NCBI GenBank assembly: GCA_037013685.1
Contig: CM072886.1
Coordinates: 5,952,001-6,016,000, forward strand
Length of the DNA: 64,000 nucleotides
Reading direction: 5' to 3'
Origin: Acridotheres tristis
Lineage: Eukaryota; Chordata; Aves; Passeriformes; Sturnidae
Shown here: positions 35,001 through 48,829 of the stretch, piece by piece
Layout: each line of letters begins with the position of its first letter
Numbering within the stretch: position 1 is the first letter of the stretch
Translations under genes and position numbers: made by a program
The notes under the pieces: generated by a model
The model's input: the letters and a program-made list of their open reading frames with translations, nothing else
What the model was told of the DNA's origin: nothing
Databases searched by the model: none

Positions 35001-37302
35001 CCCCTGCAAAAAAAAAAAAATAAAATAAAAGGAAGACTTTTAGAGATAAAGCATTTGCTTCGTGCCTCCAATGGGTAAAAAAGGGAATAAAAGCTGATGA
35101 CAATATAGGTCTTGGTACATACTTAAAATAAATATATGGCAGCCTAGTGCTGTTCAGATTTCCAGCTTTCTTCTCTTATTCACTTTTCTTTTACAAGCAC
35201 AAGCTGTAGGTGGGAGAAGTTTGAATGAAGTTGGCAGAGGCATTTTGTGTGAGACTGTGCTGCTTTTAACATCCCCATATACCACTGGCAGCATTAGCCA
35301 GCACTGCTGCTTCTGTGAGACTTTTGATGGTGCCATTGTGGTTTGCTGAAAAGGCTCTGAAATCCTGTGGAGAGACAGATTTTCTGTTTCACTGTGTTTT
35401 ATAGATTGTCTTTTGCAAATGTGTTTTACTCTGGTGGACAAATATTTAAATCACATGGCATTGTGAGGGGTGAGGGCAAGTGTTCCTAGTCCAGCTTTTC
35501 AAAAGGAAAGTGAATGCAAAATGTATATGGGAGAAGAGTTGATCCTTGTTTGCATGGCTGTGGGCTGGAGGAGAGGAGATTAAGTCAAGCCTGGAGTCAG
35601 GCTGGCATGGGTGTAAGAGAGTGCCTGATGTCTGCTTTCCTCTGCAGGGCCATGCCAGGTGCAAGGAGTGGAGACATCTTCACTATGGCAGCATAATGGG
35701 AAAATTCAGTGTAACAGCCAGCCTGATGCTCACAGGGGCCAGCAGGAATCTCCTGCTCTCCCAGAGGAAATGGGAGCAAAGGAAATTGTACCTTAGAGTT
35801 TTCCTGCAGGACTGACAGATCAGAGATGGCATTGAACAAAGGTGTAAGAAACCCCCCACCTGCATCTGGCTTTGGAGTGAAACCAGCCCTTTTCTTTGAG
35901 ATGCACACAAGTGCCTAATGATGGCAAAAGCTGATGGTAAGACAAAAATAAAAATATGGCAATCACTTTCAACCCATCAAGCTAGCTGACATCAATGCTG
36001 CAGCAGATCAATCAATGGCTGATTTATTTATCCATGTATTTCTCTGGCACACCCAGCCCCTACTTCTGAGAAAAGGAAAACGTTTGTGTGTTTCCATATT
36101 GTAGTTGATTTGTCAGTGCAGCTGCTCAGGATGTTGGTTAAGTGAAAAATAATTTTGTGTGTTTTAGTAAACGCAATTCATCAGAAGCTGTGGAGATTAA
36201 CTAGGTAGAGCTACACTGAACACAATGGCATCTGCAGATAAAAAAAGATAAATTATGATATTATTCCTGCTCTATGATTCATTAGGAAGAATGCAGAAGC
36301 CAAGAATTTCCTTCAAAGAAATTATTCAATGAAGACTGAACAGTGACTATAAAACAACAAAACACCTCCTTTGCAATGGTTTTAAATATTGTTGTACATA
36401 AAATCTAATTTATATGGTATTAAAGGCTTTTCTTTGGACTACAAATCATCTTTGAAAAATGCATCTTGTAAACGGTTCATCAGACGCATCTCAAATACTT
36501 TTATGATTATTAGTAAATGGAATTAGAGCACCTTGTAGTAGTTTTATTACATTTTGCACAGCTGTAATGGATTACAGAGAGGCTCTCACTGCTGTAGCTC
36601 AGGCTGCATAGCAGCTTCTAAGTCAATACACGTTTTTCATAGGTTCTTTGTTTTTTGGGTAGATGCACCACTTTGCTCTGAAATGATCCATGCCTGATGC
36701 CAGCTGAAAGTGGGAGCAGTCAAATGGAGCTGCCCCTGTTCATTAAGGGAGCCCACGATGTGTGTAAAGGACTGGCCCTTACCACCTGTTTTTGTTTATT
36801 GCTTTGTCTGGCAGGTGGAAGGAGATGTGCTGCACCCCATGGAGGGGTGAGAGAGGGAGGGGCTCACCCTGGGTCTTGTTGGTGTTAATTGTGGAGTGTT
36901 CAGGGTGCCACCAAGCTCCCATGGCACTCAGTGGTGCTGAGGGAGCCACTCCAGACCAGTGTCATTCTGGGATGGCATTTGGGGACCATCTGTGATAACA
37001 CACAGTGCCCAAAGCAGAGCTTGGCCCTGATGTTTATGGGGTTGGATGCAGCCCCCTCTCTGCAGCTGACCGAGTCAGTGTGGGCTGGGCTGGAGAGAAA
37101 TGAGTGTGTTTAGGGCACGACTTATTTCAGCTTGGATGCCTGGCTTGTGTCTAGTTAGTGTGCAACATCAATATCTTCATTAGAACAGAGAGGTAGCTTG
37201 GGTGGGCACTGGAATTTGGGCAGATGAAACTTATGTGTTTAATCTAAATTACTTGTGTGGGTTGATTCATCCTAGCCTTACTGAAAACCTCCACATGGGA
37301 TG
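29063..37302. other. Unique non-coding DNA
   Basis: About 8.2 kb with no supported gene or transposon. An AATAAA near 29924 sits in a stretch faintly like an LTR end, but no matching termini or duplication were found. An A13 run followed by TAAAATAAAA lies at 35008-35030. The stretch 36130-36560 is AT-rich with many TAAT/ATTA words and may be constrained, but this is only an impression. The remaining sequence is unremarkable. Confidence 0.5.
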
Positions 37303-37530
37303 GATTCATAGAATCAGTAAGGCTGGAAAAGACCCCTACTCCTAACCCAGCACCACCATATTCACCCCTAAACCACCTCCAGGTGTCACATTCATGCATT
37401 TTAGGAACACTTCCAGTGATGATGATTCAGCCTGGTCCAATGCTTGGCAACCCTTTCAGTGAAGACATTTTCCCTAAAATCCAATCCAAACCTCCTCTGG
37501 TGCAACTCGAGGCCATTTCCTCTCATCCTT
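37303..37530 (-). mobile_element. CR1 LINE 3' end (second subfamily type)
   Basis: In plus-strand order this starts with the reversed CR1 tail, ATTCATAGAATCAGTAAGGC, then TGGAAAAGACC and the AACCCAGCACCACCATATTC block. CCAATGCTTGGCAACCCTTT follows at 37437-37456, then CCAATCCAAACCTCCTCTGG, and finally CTCGAGGCCATTTCCTCTCA. These are landmarks of the CR1 3' untranslated region of the type whose tail reads ATCATTAAGGTTGGAAAAGA. That differs from the GGTTTGGGTTGGAAG type seen at 63632. It is 5'-truncated, with no coding part. Confidence 0.9.
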
Positions 37531-40500
37531 GGCATCCACATGTGCTCTCCACTGACTGCAGGTAAATCCTGGGTGAGTTGTTTGGGCAGCATATCTTACC
37601 TGGGGCCAGCTCAGGTCAAAAAAGATAAATATGAGCTTTATAGGCCTGTAAGAAGATTTCTGCTGCCTAAAGTCTGCAAGTTTTATTCAACTGCATACCA
37701 TATAGTAAAGAATATTAATTCCTCCAGAACTTGTGTAATTTTGTCCCTAACTTGCTTTAGTTACAGCTCCGTGCCAAGGTCCATCTAGAAACTGGTCTTG
37801 GCTTCTGATTTATAAAGTTTATTTGAAAATATAAGCAATTATCCAAATAATACAGTGTCTTAAGCCAGTAGTGCCTGGCCCAATAGCACTGGTGAGGTTC
37901 TTACTGCTCCCATGTTTTTTCTGTTCACAAAAGGACCCATGTGCTTGCTAGATGAGTGTTGAAGTAAAGCACCAGCACATAAGTGCTTTGCTGAACAGGG
38001 ATTGATTAAAATACATACTTTGGGGCCTTACTTAATTATGTGTTGGGGACTGCATAATTGGCACCGTACTGAAGACATTTAATAGCTTTCTTCTTATAAA
38101 TCTGTACATGCACAGCAGTCCTGAGCTGTAGTTTAGCATGATAATGCCAGCTTCATCAAGGCCTGTGGAAAAAAGCAGAAAGACGTTTGGCTCTCTGCAT
38201 GCTTGTGAGAGGACTGAATTAGTGATTGCAGTCTCTGATCTGATAAAAAGCAGCTTCAGTGCATTTTTCCACTGAAATAGCTTCTTATTTGAGCAGAATG
38301 AGGGAGACCCTGCATGATGGCAGAGACTGATCTTCCTAAGCTAGTAAGGAAGATTTTCAGCCACTAGTCAGAGTCAGGCTGACAAACAGTGGCACAAGAT
38401 AAATTCACTACAGGACTTGAAGAGATTATAATGCCCTCAGTAAGTTTTAAATAGTAGTTCAGTGTCTGATGGGAGATGCTAAAGCTTGATGTGGTAAAAG
38501 TCTAAGCCCTCTGCTCTGCATTTTCAGGGTTAATAGGAAGCAACACTACCAAAAGCTTCACAAAATTGCATATTTAGTAAGTATTTTTCTTTATGAACTT
38601 GTGACTGTTTGCTGCTTCTCTTTGTTCGAATACAGAGAGAAAAAGACAAGTTCTTGTGCTGTCAGAGTGCACACTGCACACAAGCAGAAAGAGACAGGAG
38701 AGAGACCCTTGAGGAAGGTGCGAGCTCTGATCTAAAGGCTGCATGGGTTCCTCTCCAAATCCAGTCCTGGCTGGGGCTTCTGGCTTGTCCCTCCCAGCCA
38801 TGGACAGGGCTCACAACTTCTCTTCCCTGCTGTGCCTTTCTTCTCAGTTATCCTGCAGGGCAGCTCCCCTGTGTCTGTGCTGGTGAGATCCTTGCTGGAA
38901 AAAAGCTTGTCAGATGTGTTGCACTGGGAAGAAATATGATTTTCTTTGCAACAGAGAAGGCATTGAATTTTATGTTGGAGTTTCCCCGTGTGTTTCTGGA
39001 GCTCAGGGTGTGCTGTGTAGTGCAGGGAAATAAACCTGTGCAATATTGATACCCCTGTGTGCAGGGCATCCAAGGTGGGTGCAGGGTCCTCTCTATCTCA
39101 AAGAGTCTCCAAGAAGGAGACAACTGAAGCAAAAAGTCATGAGATGTTTAAATTTAAGAAAATTGGCAATTTGACAGGCAAAGCTTTGGAAGATGCATCA
39201 TAAAGTATGAAACATTTGCTCTGAAAGGAAAGTTTCCACCAGCCTGTGCTTCACAGCTCATGGGAAGGTGGGGGGGTCTGCTTGCCCTGAGGTCCAGCTG
39301 TGGATATTTACCATTCCACCAGCCCACATTCAAGGCCTTGTTAAAAATGATTCTCTCCACTGGGGAGAGCTGATACCTTCAGCAGCTATTTCTTTACTGT
39401 TCATTTACCAGAAATGTTAAAAAAAGCCAAGTTCTGCCCCCCTAAAGATGATAGAATTATGCAGTGGAGGGTTTTACTACAGGCATTTTATTATTCTGCA
39501 GCAGTCTTTTCACAAAATGGTCTCTTCTCTCTCTCAAGCTTATACTGAAAATATTTGACTTATTTTCAATAAATCTGAAGACCATTAAGTAGTGAGGTAT
39601 TTGGTTTATTTTTCTGGTGGCTTCTCCAATGTTATTCTTGCATTGGGTTTGTACATTGGTAGTACCAATGCATTAGAAGAGGTTAAATAGCTTTTATTTA
39701 TTAACATGCTGCTGACATAAACATTTTGATATCATTAAGTGGATTCTCCTCTTCACGAGAGTGCTAAATATCCTGCAATACTGAAATAAATGTTACACTG
39801 GGGGACTCTAGGGAGCAGTAAGAAAAATAGTCTTTAAAACAGGAGAACTGTAATTTATTTAAACGGATTCTGTTTCCCATGAAATTATCTGGTTTTATAG
39901 TCTAAAAAGAGTGATCGTGTCCAAAGGGGAGGCATATTTTACTAAATTTTGTCTTACCTTAAATCAGGCCTTAGAACAGCCTAAAAGAAAAAAATCTCTG
40001 GCAGTCCCCTGAAGTTAAGCAAACAGCAAGCAATTTTTGAATGTAAGAAATTGGAAATAATTTTCAAGAGTGGCTTCTTTAGGGGTAACTCCCCCTAACA
40101 ACGAACAAAAAGACCTCAAGAACAATTTCAGAAGGTTTGGGAAGGGTGAAAGCTACAATCAAAAGAGATGTAGGTGTTTTAAGAGTCCTTCTGTGACTTC
40201 TTCATAGCCAAGAGAAGCTCAGACGTACAGACACAATCACCATCACAGTATCTACAACAAGAAAGACAGATTGTGTTTGTAAGGCCCTTCCATGGGGGAG
40301 GAAAGGGACTTTAGGCTAATGGCTCAGATCCAGCAAGTTCCATCTGTAGATAGATGGGAAGTTTTTGGGCTCTTGAGAGTGTTCTTGGAACAGGAATTGC
40401 ATGAAGGTGTGTAGGGAGGCCACAGGGATGTCTCCATGTCCTCCTCATCCCACAAAATTTCCCAGGTCCCAGCATTCTGCATTATTGCATCTCAGCAGGA

Positions 40501-43500
40501 GCACAGAAGATGAATGGCAGGCATCTAAATTTAATGGTGTACTGCAAACAAAGTATGAGGCATATTAATTTGTTGAGAGCTAAGGAGCTATTAGAGAATC
40601 ACAAAACTTCTGGGAACAGACAGAAGAGAATTAAAGAGTTGTGAGTTCTTAACTTACTGCCATGAGATGAGAGAGGCATGATCCTCTCCACTGCTCTTTC
40701 CCTGCTATGTGTGACTTATACCCATCTCAGATTAGAGATTCTGCCATAAAAGTTAAATCACACTGCATCGCAAGGACAAATAAAAAACATTGAAGGATGC
40801 TCTCACCCCTGCAGATTCTGGTGCTCCATATATTGACTCAGCAGTTCAGATTTTGCTGCTGCAGGTGGGGACAATCCCATTGTTCCCTTGGTCCCTGCAT
40901 CTCCCTTGCAGAGTGTCCCTTCTGATGCATTCCTGTGAGGACAAAAATCTGTGTAAATGAGCACAGCTCCACCAGTATGATGTATTCAGCTGTAGCCAGC
41001 CCATGTGAGATATTTACAGCTCTCACACAACGCTTTGGCTGTCCAAATTGTCCAATTGTCCCTCTTCAAGTACCTGGGTGATGCTTCCTTCTTGCCAGCC
41101 AGATGGGATGGTTTTGCACAGCTTGGCCATGAGAAGGGACCAGGTGCTGTTGAGCAGATTCATCCCCTGCCTTAGCTGTAAGAATTTAGGGTACAAGAGA
41201 GCAACCACCCAGACCTGTCTCTGCATCTCAGCTGCCTGCTGTGCTTGTCAGAAGGAGATTTGAATCCATGAATGACATATGACCATTTTATTGCCAGATG
41301 CAGTTTCAGCTGTCAGTACATCCTGCTGTAGCCTGACCTGCTGCTCCCAGCCTGGCACTGAAATGCCCAGACAGGTGCTGCAACCCAGGACTCACTTATG
41401 GGATATGAGTTTGAGCTTGCATGACTTTGATTTTTCCCCTGGCTCCTGTGCAATACCTTCTCCTTCATGCTGCTGTTACCAAAAAAGCAGAGTCAGGGAT
41501 TGCTCTTGCAGCAGATTTTGGGCTGAAAACAGCCCATTGACAAATGGTTCACAGTCTCACAGAGCTCATCTGTGTTCTGCTTTGCTCAGCTGTGCTATCA
41601 GCTATCAGTTGTTTCTGGTTTCCTCATTATCAGGCTGCTACAGAGACTTTAGCATAAGGGGCAATGCAAATTAAAGACAAAAAGGTGTACCCAATAATTC
41701 ACTGCCTTTCTTGCTTCTAATTTGGCATCGAGAGAATATCACTTCCTGATACAACATTTGGCACCTGGCCAAACACTAAATTTAGGTATTTGTTGTCCCC
41801 TGTTTGCCATTTGCATGAGGAGATAAATATTGCTCATTGAGTCACTGTTATTACCTTAGAAGTAGCTCAGCTGCCCTAAAAGCTTACCCCTTAATTGAAA
41901 TGGGTAAAAGGTGTGTCAAGTACAGAAAGCAAAGCAGCTACCAGAGGCGATGCCATGCCCTTTCCTTGCATAAAACTTGATTAATTCTTGTTGTTTAATG
42001 CCTGGAGGAAGCTGTTGCAGATCACTTCTAGGTAAATGTTGTAGGGCATGACTTAATTTTTAATACTGGAGGCTATGACACTGCATTTATTATCACTTAG
42101 CTGTTGCAATTTGTTTTTCCTGACAGGCACAGATCCCAGGGTAGTTTATCTCACAAGGACATTGATAACGGGGAAGCGTTTTCTTGGGAATAGGAACTCT
42201 TTGTGGGAAGATGAACAAAAGAGCTTCTCCTTAGCACTGCTCCCTTCCCTCACTGACTCTGATAAGGCTAAAGCAGGGGTGGTTCACAGCTTGTGCACAA
42301 GAGGTTGTCTGCAAGGTTCCAGGGAGCTGTGGGGCCAGCAGGAGCCTAGTTGTGCCTGTAACACAGCCAGCTTGGCAGGAATATTTGTCTCTGGTGCTTC
42401 ATTCTGTACATCTTCATGTGTTGAATCCCAGAAACCTGTTTTGTTTTTAGCTTTCTGTGCTTTCTGGTACTGACCCCCAGGAGAACACTGCTTTTGACCT
42501 GGAGCCTTGGAAAAGGCCTCCAAATTTGAGTGATGAAGTTAAAATCACGGGTGTGTAGTTAAATAGAAGTGTGTGATTTCACATGGTGAAGGGGTTTAAA
42601 TTGGAGGTTTTTATAATATAGTAATGGGGATGGGACAAGATGGAGGATTTTGGGTGGTGTTTCCTTTCAGTGTTCATCTTCTTCCTTCTTCATGGTTACA
42701 GGCAGTAGTTTCTGGTTGGACAGTCAGTGCTGCACTGAGGGTCACAGGAGTTTGGTTATTGGGTTAAAAGTACAAATAATATAGGTGTTAATTCTCTATT
42801 GAACTGTTTAGCTTTAAGAGACCTTGTAGCAGCTGAATTCTCCTCCATTTTGCTGGCTTTTAGCTGGTGGCTCGAAGTGCTGCAGAACTCTCTGTACTTT
42901 CTGATAAGATTTAATAAACAACTAAACCCGAACATGAGAAAATCAGTTTTCTTTGTGTTTTTAATCCTGGCTCTGAGTGAAGACAGAAGAAACTTCAGAC
43001 AAATCACTAATTAGGTGGTGCAAAAAACACCACACCGTTACATTCATGCACAAGTACAGATGTCCCCAGCTTGTGACTGGCATTACAGTATTTATATAAT
43101 GAGGAAATCGTGGATTGGCCCAAGAAGTCAACACAGTTGTGAGTGAGGTTCATAATGAGCAACCACTGCCAGTCTTGCTGAATCACTTTGGGTCACTTCT
43201 GCCTTGTAGTCCTGCATCCTTATGTACCATCCCAACTCCACACAGCACACACGCCCCTTGGAAAAGACTCCTGTATCCCATTGCAAGGGCAGTGTTTTGG
43301 TTGTCTCCTTGGTTTTCCTTCAACATTTTTGCCTGTTTCTGTGCCTCACACTATCTGCCAGGCTGGCATTCCTCCAGCAAACAATACATCACTTCCCCCA
43401 GCACCCTTATTCACAAGATTTACCTCCTGAATTCCTGGTCAAAGCTTTGGGTTTGGGTTTTTTTCCTCTTTGCCCCTCCAGTTTTTCCTCGTTGTAAGGA

Positions 43501-45657
43501 TTATCTTTGCTCTATGTTTTTGCAGAGCCACAGACAAGGAAGGTTGGTTTGACAGTGATTCTGGGCTCTTCTATATGTGGGTGAACCACAAGTGGTCCCT
43601 CCTGGAGCCAGAGGAGGTGTCAAAGCCCTGAGCTGGTGTATAAATTCACAGCTGAGGCTGTGCTGTATCCCTGATATTTCTTTCCCTTGCTGCTAATGTG
43701 CAGGAACTCTGCTAGGCAGATAATGCAGCTTCCATATGGGGTTCAGCTTTTTAGTGGTTTGTGCTGCTCAGAGCTGTTGGGAAGCTGAAAAGTGAATTTT
43801 GTTTGCAAACCATGTGAGCCTCTTGCTTGTTTTTCTGGCAGGTGCAGGGAAGACACGGGCCACTTGTTTGCTTCCTCTTTTCCATGCAAGAGCAGGGTGA
43901 CATCTGCTCTGCTTGACATTGTCTGTGCTGTGTGCAGGATGCTGAAACATGGATTTTATGACTGCTGCCTCTCTGGGAGCTCCAAGAAAATTAGATATTT
44001 GTCTCATGAGGTTCATCTGATGGGGAAAAACGTTTAAATAACTGCACGAGGCTGCAATGATGCTGTTCTTATCCTTTAAAATGAGAAAGCAGATTGCTTT
44101 GCTTTTGTGCCTGGATTTTGTCTCATACCCAGGCTGATGCTTAGCACTGACAAAAAGAGGACAGGCTGATTTCCACAGAGCTCTGAGCAGCATTTATTCC
44201 AGTGCATATGTACCAGTGAATACCCAATAAAAGCACTAGATAGAGATACTTAAGTTTATATGAGCACCAGGGCTCTTTCTGCACACACCTGTGCTGCTGC
44301 ACATAGGCCTGGAAATGATTTGCCTGAATTTGACAGAATTGGCTGTGTTTGTGTCAGGAAAGACCCTTTAGAGAAGCTGATGTTGAGTACCCCCTTTAGC
44401 CTTGTACTATGATAGATTTTATTTCCAACCAAACTTAACCTGTTGCTCTGGAGTGAATTTTTCCACTTTATGAGTAGCTGGAAGGTGTTCAAAGGAACAG
44501 CCCTTGTTTTGGGAGTGGGATTTGTGCTGCTTTTGGGGAACACCTGGGGAAGAGCTTCTGTCATAGTTTTCTCCAGGGGAGATTTATTTCAGACATGCCA
44601 ACACTGTGCTGCAGACCAAAATAATGGGGATTCACTTGAGAATTTCCTTGCTGCTTTGAGCCAAAATACCCTACTGTAGACCCAACCAGCATGAGTTAGG
44701 CTTGACTAGGACTTTTTCCACATGTGCCCTGCCCATATTAACTACAACAAATCCACCTGCTCCCACCTTCCCTGTTCTTTGGCTGCAAGTGGGAAAAAGT
44801 AAATTAAGAAAGCTGTGGCACTTAGGAATTGTACTGGAGGTGAGTTGTAAACACTTTCTTTGTGACTGGGCTGGGTGAGCTGTGTTCTTGAGCTGAGTCA
44901 CCTTGAAGATGCAGGGGATTGGCAGCCAAGTCTGGGATCTGGCCCAAGTACCAGGACAGAAAAAAACAGCACCAAAATCTGCCCTAGAAATTGCTGAACC
45001 ACATTAGAACCTGTATTTCTGGGCAGATTTTATAATATTTCTTTCTCTCTCTCTTTCTTCCCACCCCCATCCCCCTTTTAATTCATAGTGGTTTAGGCTT
45101 TTCATTTAAAGTTTGAAATTATCTTAAGAGAATGCATTGAATGAGTACCATTTTCCAGTAGAAGGCCTTTATTAAACATTTTTGATTAGCCTTTTTGATT
45201 TTTGAATTTTAAAAGACTTCCTCTTGGCATAGTAATTCAGGCTTTAAGAAAGAAATTTCTTATGAAAAGACTCAGTGGTTGGTTATAAAAAAATGCAAAC
45301 AGATGTCGTTAGCAATAAAATCGCACCATGATGTCTTTTAATTCCATATTAATATGTAATTGAGTAATAAAATAGTGGCCTAATGCTTTGCATGCTGCAG
45401 TTTTACATACCCAGAATTTATCCTGTAATGTTACCTGGCTTTCTTAATCTCATCACAGTTTAAAATGGGAATTTCATTATTGCAATTAAATTCTATTTCT
45501 GCTATACTTTATATCTGAGTCTGCCAGGCAGCACTGAAAACCTTCAGGACAATTTACTAGAAGCTAAAATTGCTGTTTTTCCTTCAGCATAAGACACAAA
45601 TTAGACAAAACTGCATCTTCCAGTAATGTGGCTAATATACAAAAGCTGAGCTCTATT

Positions 45658-45674
45658 AAAAAAAAAAAAAAAAG
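45658..45674 (+). repeat. A17 homopolymer
   Basis: An uninterrupted run of 17 adenines. No retroposed sequence is recognisable upstream, so it is not called a retropseudogene tail. Confidence 0.9.
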
Positions 45675-48600
45675 ATTTTATTTATAATTAGAGTAGGATA
45701 ACCACTAAGCCTATAAAGCCATCATCCAGAGTTGATAGTGGGATTTTTATGCCACAGATATTCTGTGTCTTTTAGGAATCTGTAATCACTCAAAAGTCGT
45801 GGAAGCTCTCTAGGAGAATTTGCTTACCAACCTATTTTGAATGCATCTGAAACAGATTTAATTTACAGTGATCTTTCAGCAAAGCTTTCTGTAGATTCAG
45901 TTCCCTCTGGCTCGCTCTTATATCTAAATCTATCTTAGACAGCAATCTTCCTGGCTTTAATGATACCCAAAATAAATATATAATTATACTTGTTCCTGTA
46001 AGTCACAACCATTTCCATAGGATGAAACAACACATGTGGGATTTGTTTGGATTTGATGTTAACACAGTCACTGTTGCAACTCCAAGTGCTCTGCACAGAA
46101 TGCTTTTGACTTCAGCAAAAAAATTAAATTAAACCCACAAAATAGAGAGCATCAGATGATTCCAAGACTTTTGTTATCTCTAAGCTGGGCTTTTTTGGAG
46201 ATGCCTCAGTGGGATACAGGGTTTCTGAACTGTAGATTTTAACCAATTTTCAACAGCACATTGCAAAAAAACACAGAGCAAATGTAATATGGGCACTTAA
46301 TTTGTGGATCTAGCAAACCACAAATGTTGCATTTAAAAGCGGAGGTAGATTAGTTTTTTAGCAGGAGCTGGTGTTATCTGAAAAGTTTTACTGGAAAATG
46401 AGATTTTCTTTCGAAAATGCTCCTTCAGCAAAGCTGTGTTGGCAGAGGCAAAGGCTTTGGGGAGCACTGTGGGCTCTGTGTGTAGCACCAGGGGATGGAT
46501 CCTGGTCTGATGTGTCCTCCAGAATGTAACCTGTGACCTCTGGGGCCTCACTGGCTTTTTGCCAACAGAGCATAATGAACATCATAATGAGAAAAGGCCT
46601 TAATTTAGACATTCTCCCAGGAAAACAGAATTTCCCTTGGTAAATCACGTGTATTTTATCTCAAATGTATTTTTCTGCTGCTTTGAAATGTACTGTCAGT
46701 CACCACAGGCCTCAATTTATTGGTGAAAATGCTGCGTGTTATCAGTTTTTATATATTTCAATACATTTTGTTTTTGTAAACCGAGTCATAAAAATCCATA
46801 CCTCTTCCACTGACAGTTTTAATGGAACTTCAGCCTTAGCAGAATCCGTATTCAGCAAGATGCTACGTCTGCCCTAATCCTTTCATAGAGAAAAATATTC
46901 TTTCTGTGGCTGCATTAGAGATAGGAAAGGATGTAATAAATTCCACATGTTTTAAAAAAGTTGGAGGAAACTGATGTTGAAGGCTCTGGAAGATTGTGTG
47001 TACTCACTGTACTGAGCCAGTAGGTATAAAAAAACCCCAACATATTCAGATCCAACCTTGTATTAAGATTTGGCCTCTCAGTGTTCAGGACCTTAAAAGT
47101 AATTTTTTTTTTTTTCTTCCCAGAGAAAAAGACTGATTCAGAGTAAGTTTATCTTATTTGCTATGAGACTGAATGTTCAGGAGTCAGGTCATGCCACAGA
47201 ATGAAATAATTTTTGAGATTTTTTTTTTCCCTGAGATGTTTTTAAATAAGTTGCACATCTGACTAAAGAATTTATTCTGTGATTTTGGTTTTGTTTTTTT
47301 ATTTTTTGGTCATAATTTGCTCTTCACTGAATCCTTTGTGTCTCAGACTCGAGCACATCCCAGATGAGACTGTTCTACTCCTAAGACAGCACCTTGAAAT
47401 TTTTAGCATGCAATTTTTGCACATAATTACTATTCAGTCAAAAGTGTCTTTCCACTGTGTTCATCTTTGCCACTGTGAAGGAAATGTAACCCTCACCTTG
47501 TCTCTATAGAAAGAGGTAATTTTGGAAAATATTTGAGATCCTTTCGATATATATGTAATTATCTGTGTGGATGTGCCTGAACAGTTTGCTGTGCTGAAGG
47601 CTGACAAATGAATTTCCTGTAATTTTGAAATTCCCCTGGCACATGACAAGTGACTGAAAAGTGAAGTTACATAAACTTCCAGATCAAAGGATGCTTCTCT
47701 CAGGGTGCTCTGCTGTGTGACACTGTATGAGAATGAAGCACCTGACTGGAAGCCAATATTTATTCTTGTTTTCCTTTGAACATTAGACGTATTAAAAATA
47801 CTGGCTCCAAATGAGGCTACATTCTTGAAGTCTCAGCTATTTATTTGACTGTAGTAACCTTTTTACACCTGCAACTATCCTAAATGAAGTTTCACTGCTG
47901 TCTGGCAGATCACCACACAATGGATTATTTCCTTTTGAAGCACAAAGGAACAAGCAGTTTTGGGAGACATTTTTTGATATCCATTATTTCAAGGATTGGT
48001 GACAGTAGAGAAAGAATAAGCTCTTTTCAGCCATTTATTGTGTTGTTTTTTGGGTTTCTTGGATTAGAAATGGTTCATATACATGTGTAAGGTATATGGA
48101 GGAAGAGCTGATAGATTTTGGCACAGAACTGTGAAGATGCATCCTGTTACCTTTGTGTTCTCCAAGGTTCACACTCCACCTTTGCTGCTGCTCCTGGGGT
48201 ATCCATATGAGTGACTGTGGGTAATCCAAAGGACACTTCTATTCCTTCTGTAGCCCTGCAATTTTCTGTCTCCTCCAAGGACCTTGGCAACAAAGTGTTT
48301 CAACTATTTTGCTGTCACAAACTGTAGAAATTTTTAACATCTGCCCCATTTGCATGCTGCCTTTTGATGATCCACCACAGCACCTGAGAAACTCTGCCTG
48401 CCTGAACTGCAATAAGCCTTAAGGCAATTATTGCTTTCCTCAGCGATCCATGGAAAATCATATCTCTGCTCATTTAAGAAAATGCAAAGCTTTTCCTTCT
48501 TTCAGGGCTTATGTCTTGCCTTGCTGATGGGATGGTAACACCACTGGTGTTGTTCATAAGCCCTTTAAGGCTCTAATGCAACCAAGTGTAAATACATAAA

Positions 48601-48815
48601 TAATCCACTGATTTGGCTTCATCTGCCTGTGCTCCCTCTGTGTCAGCTTAGAGCTTCCCAGGCACTCTGGACTGGTGCTCACCACGGGCAGTCAGTCCAC
48701 GGCTGAAATTATTTTTGTAAAGTAAAAGAGCATATGCATATGATAATATTTATGCACTAATCTTCTTTTCTAGCCAGGCTGAGGCTACTCTAAAAAATTG
48801 TCTCACAGTTGATTC

Positions 48816-48829
48816 TTTTTTTTTTTTTT
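48816..48829 (+). repeat. T14 homopolymer
   Basis: An uninterrupted run of 14 thymines in unique sequence. Confidence 0.9.

Noticed and set aside
38609..39049. Plus-strand frame of 146 codons
   Set aside because: Overlapped by comparable frames on the minus strand, with no domain and no sign of codon bias or splicing.
43115..43552. Plus-strand frame of 145 codons and two overlapping shorter ones
   Set aside because: Three phases are open over the same stretch, which indicates absence of stops by composition rather than coding.
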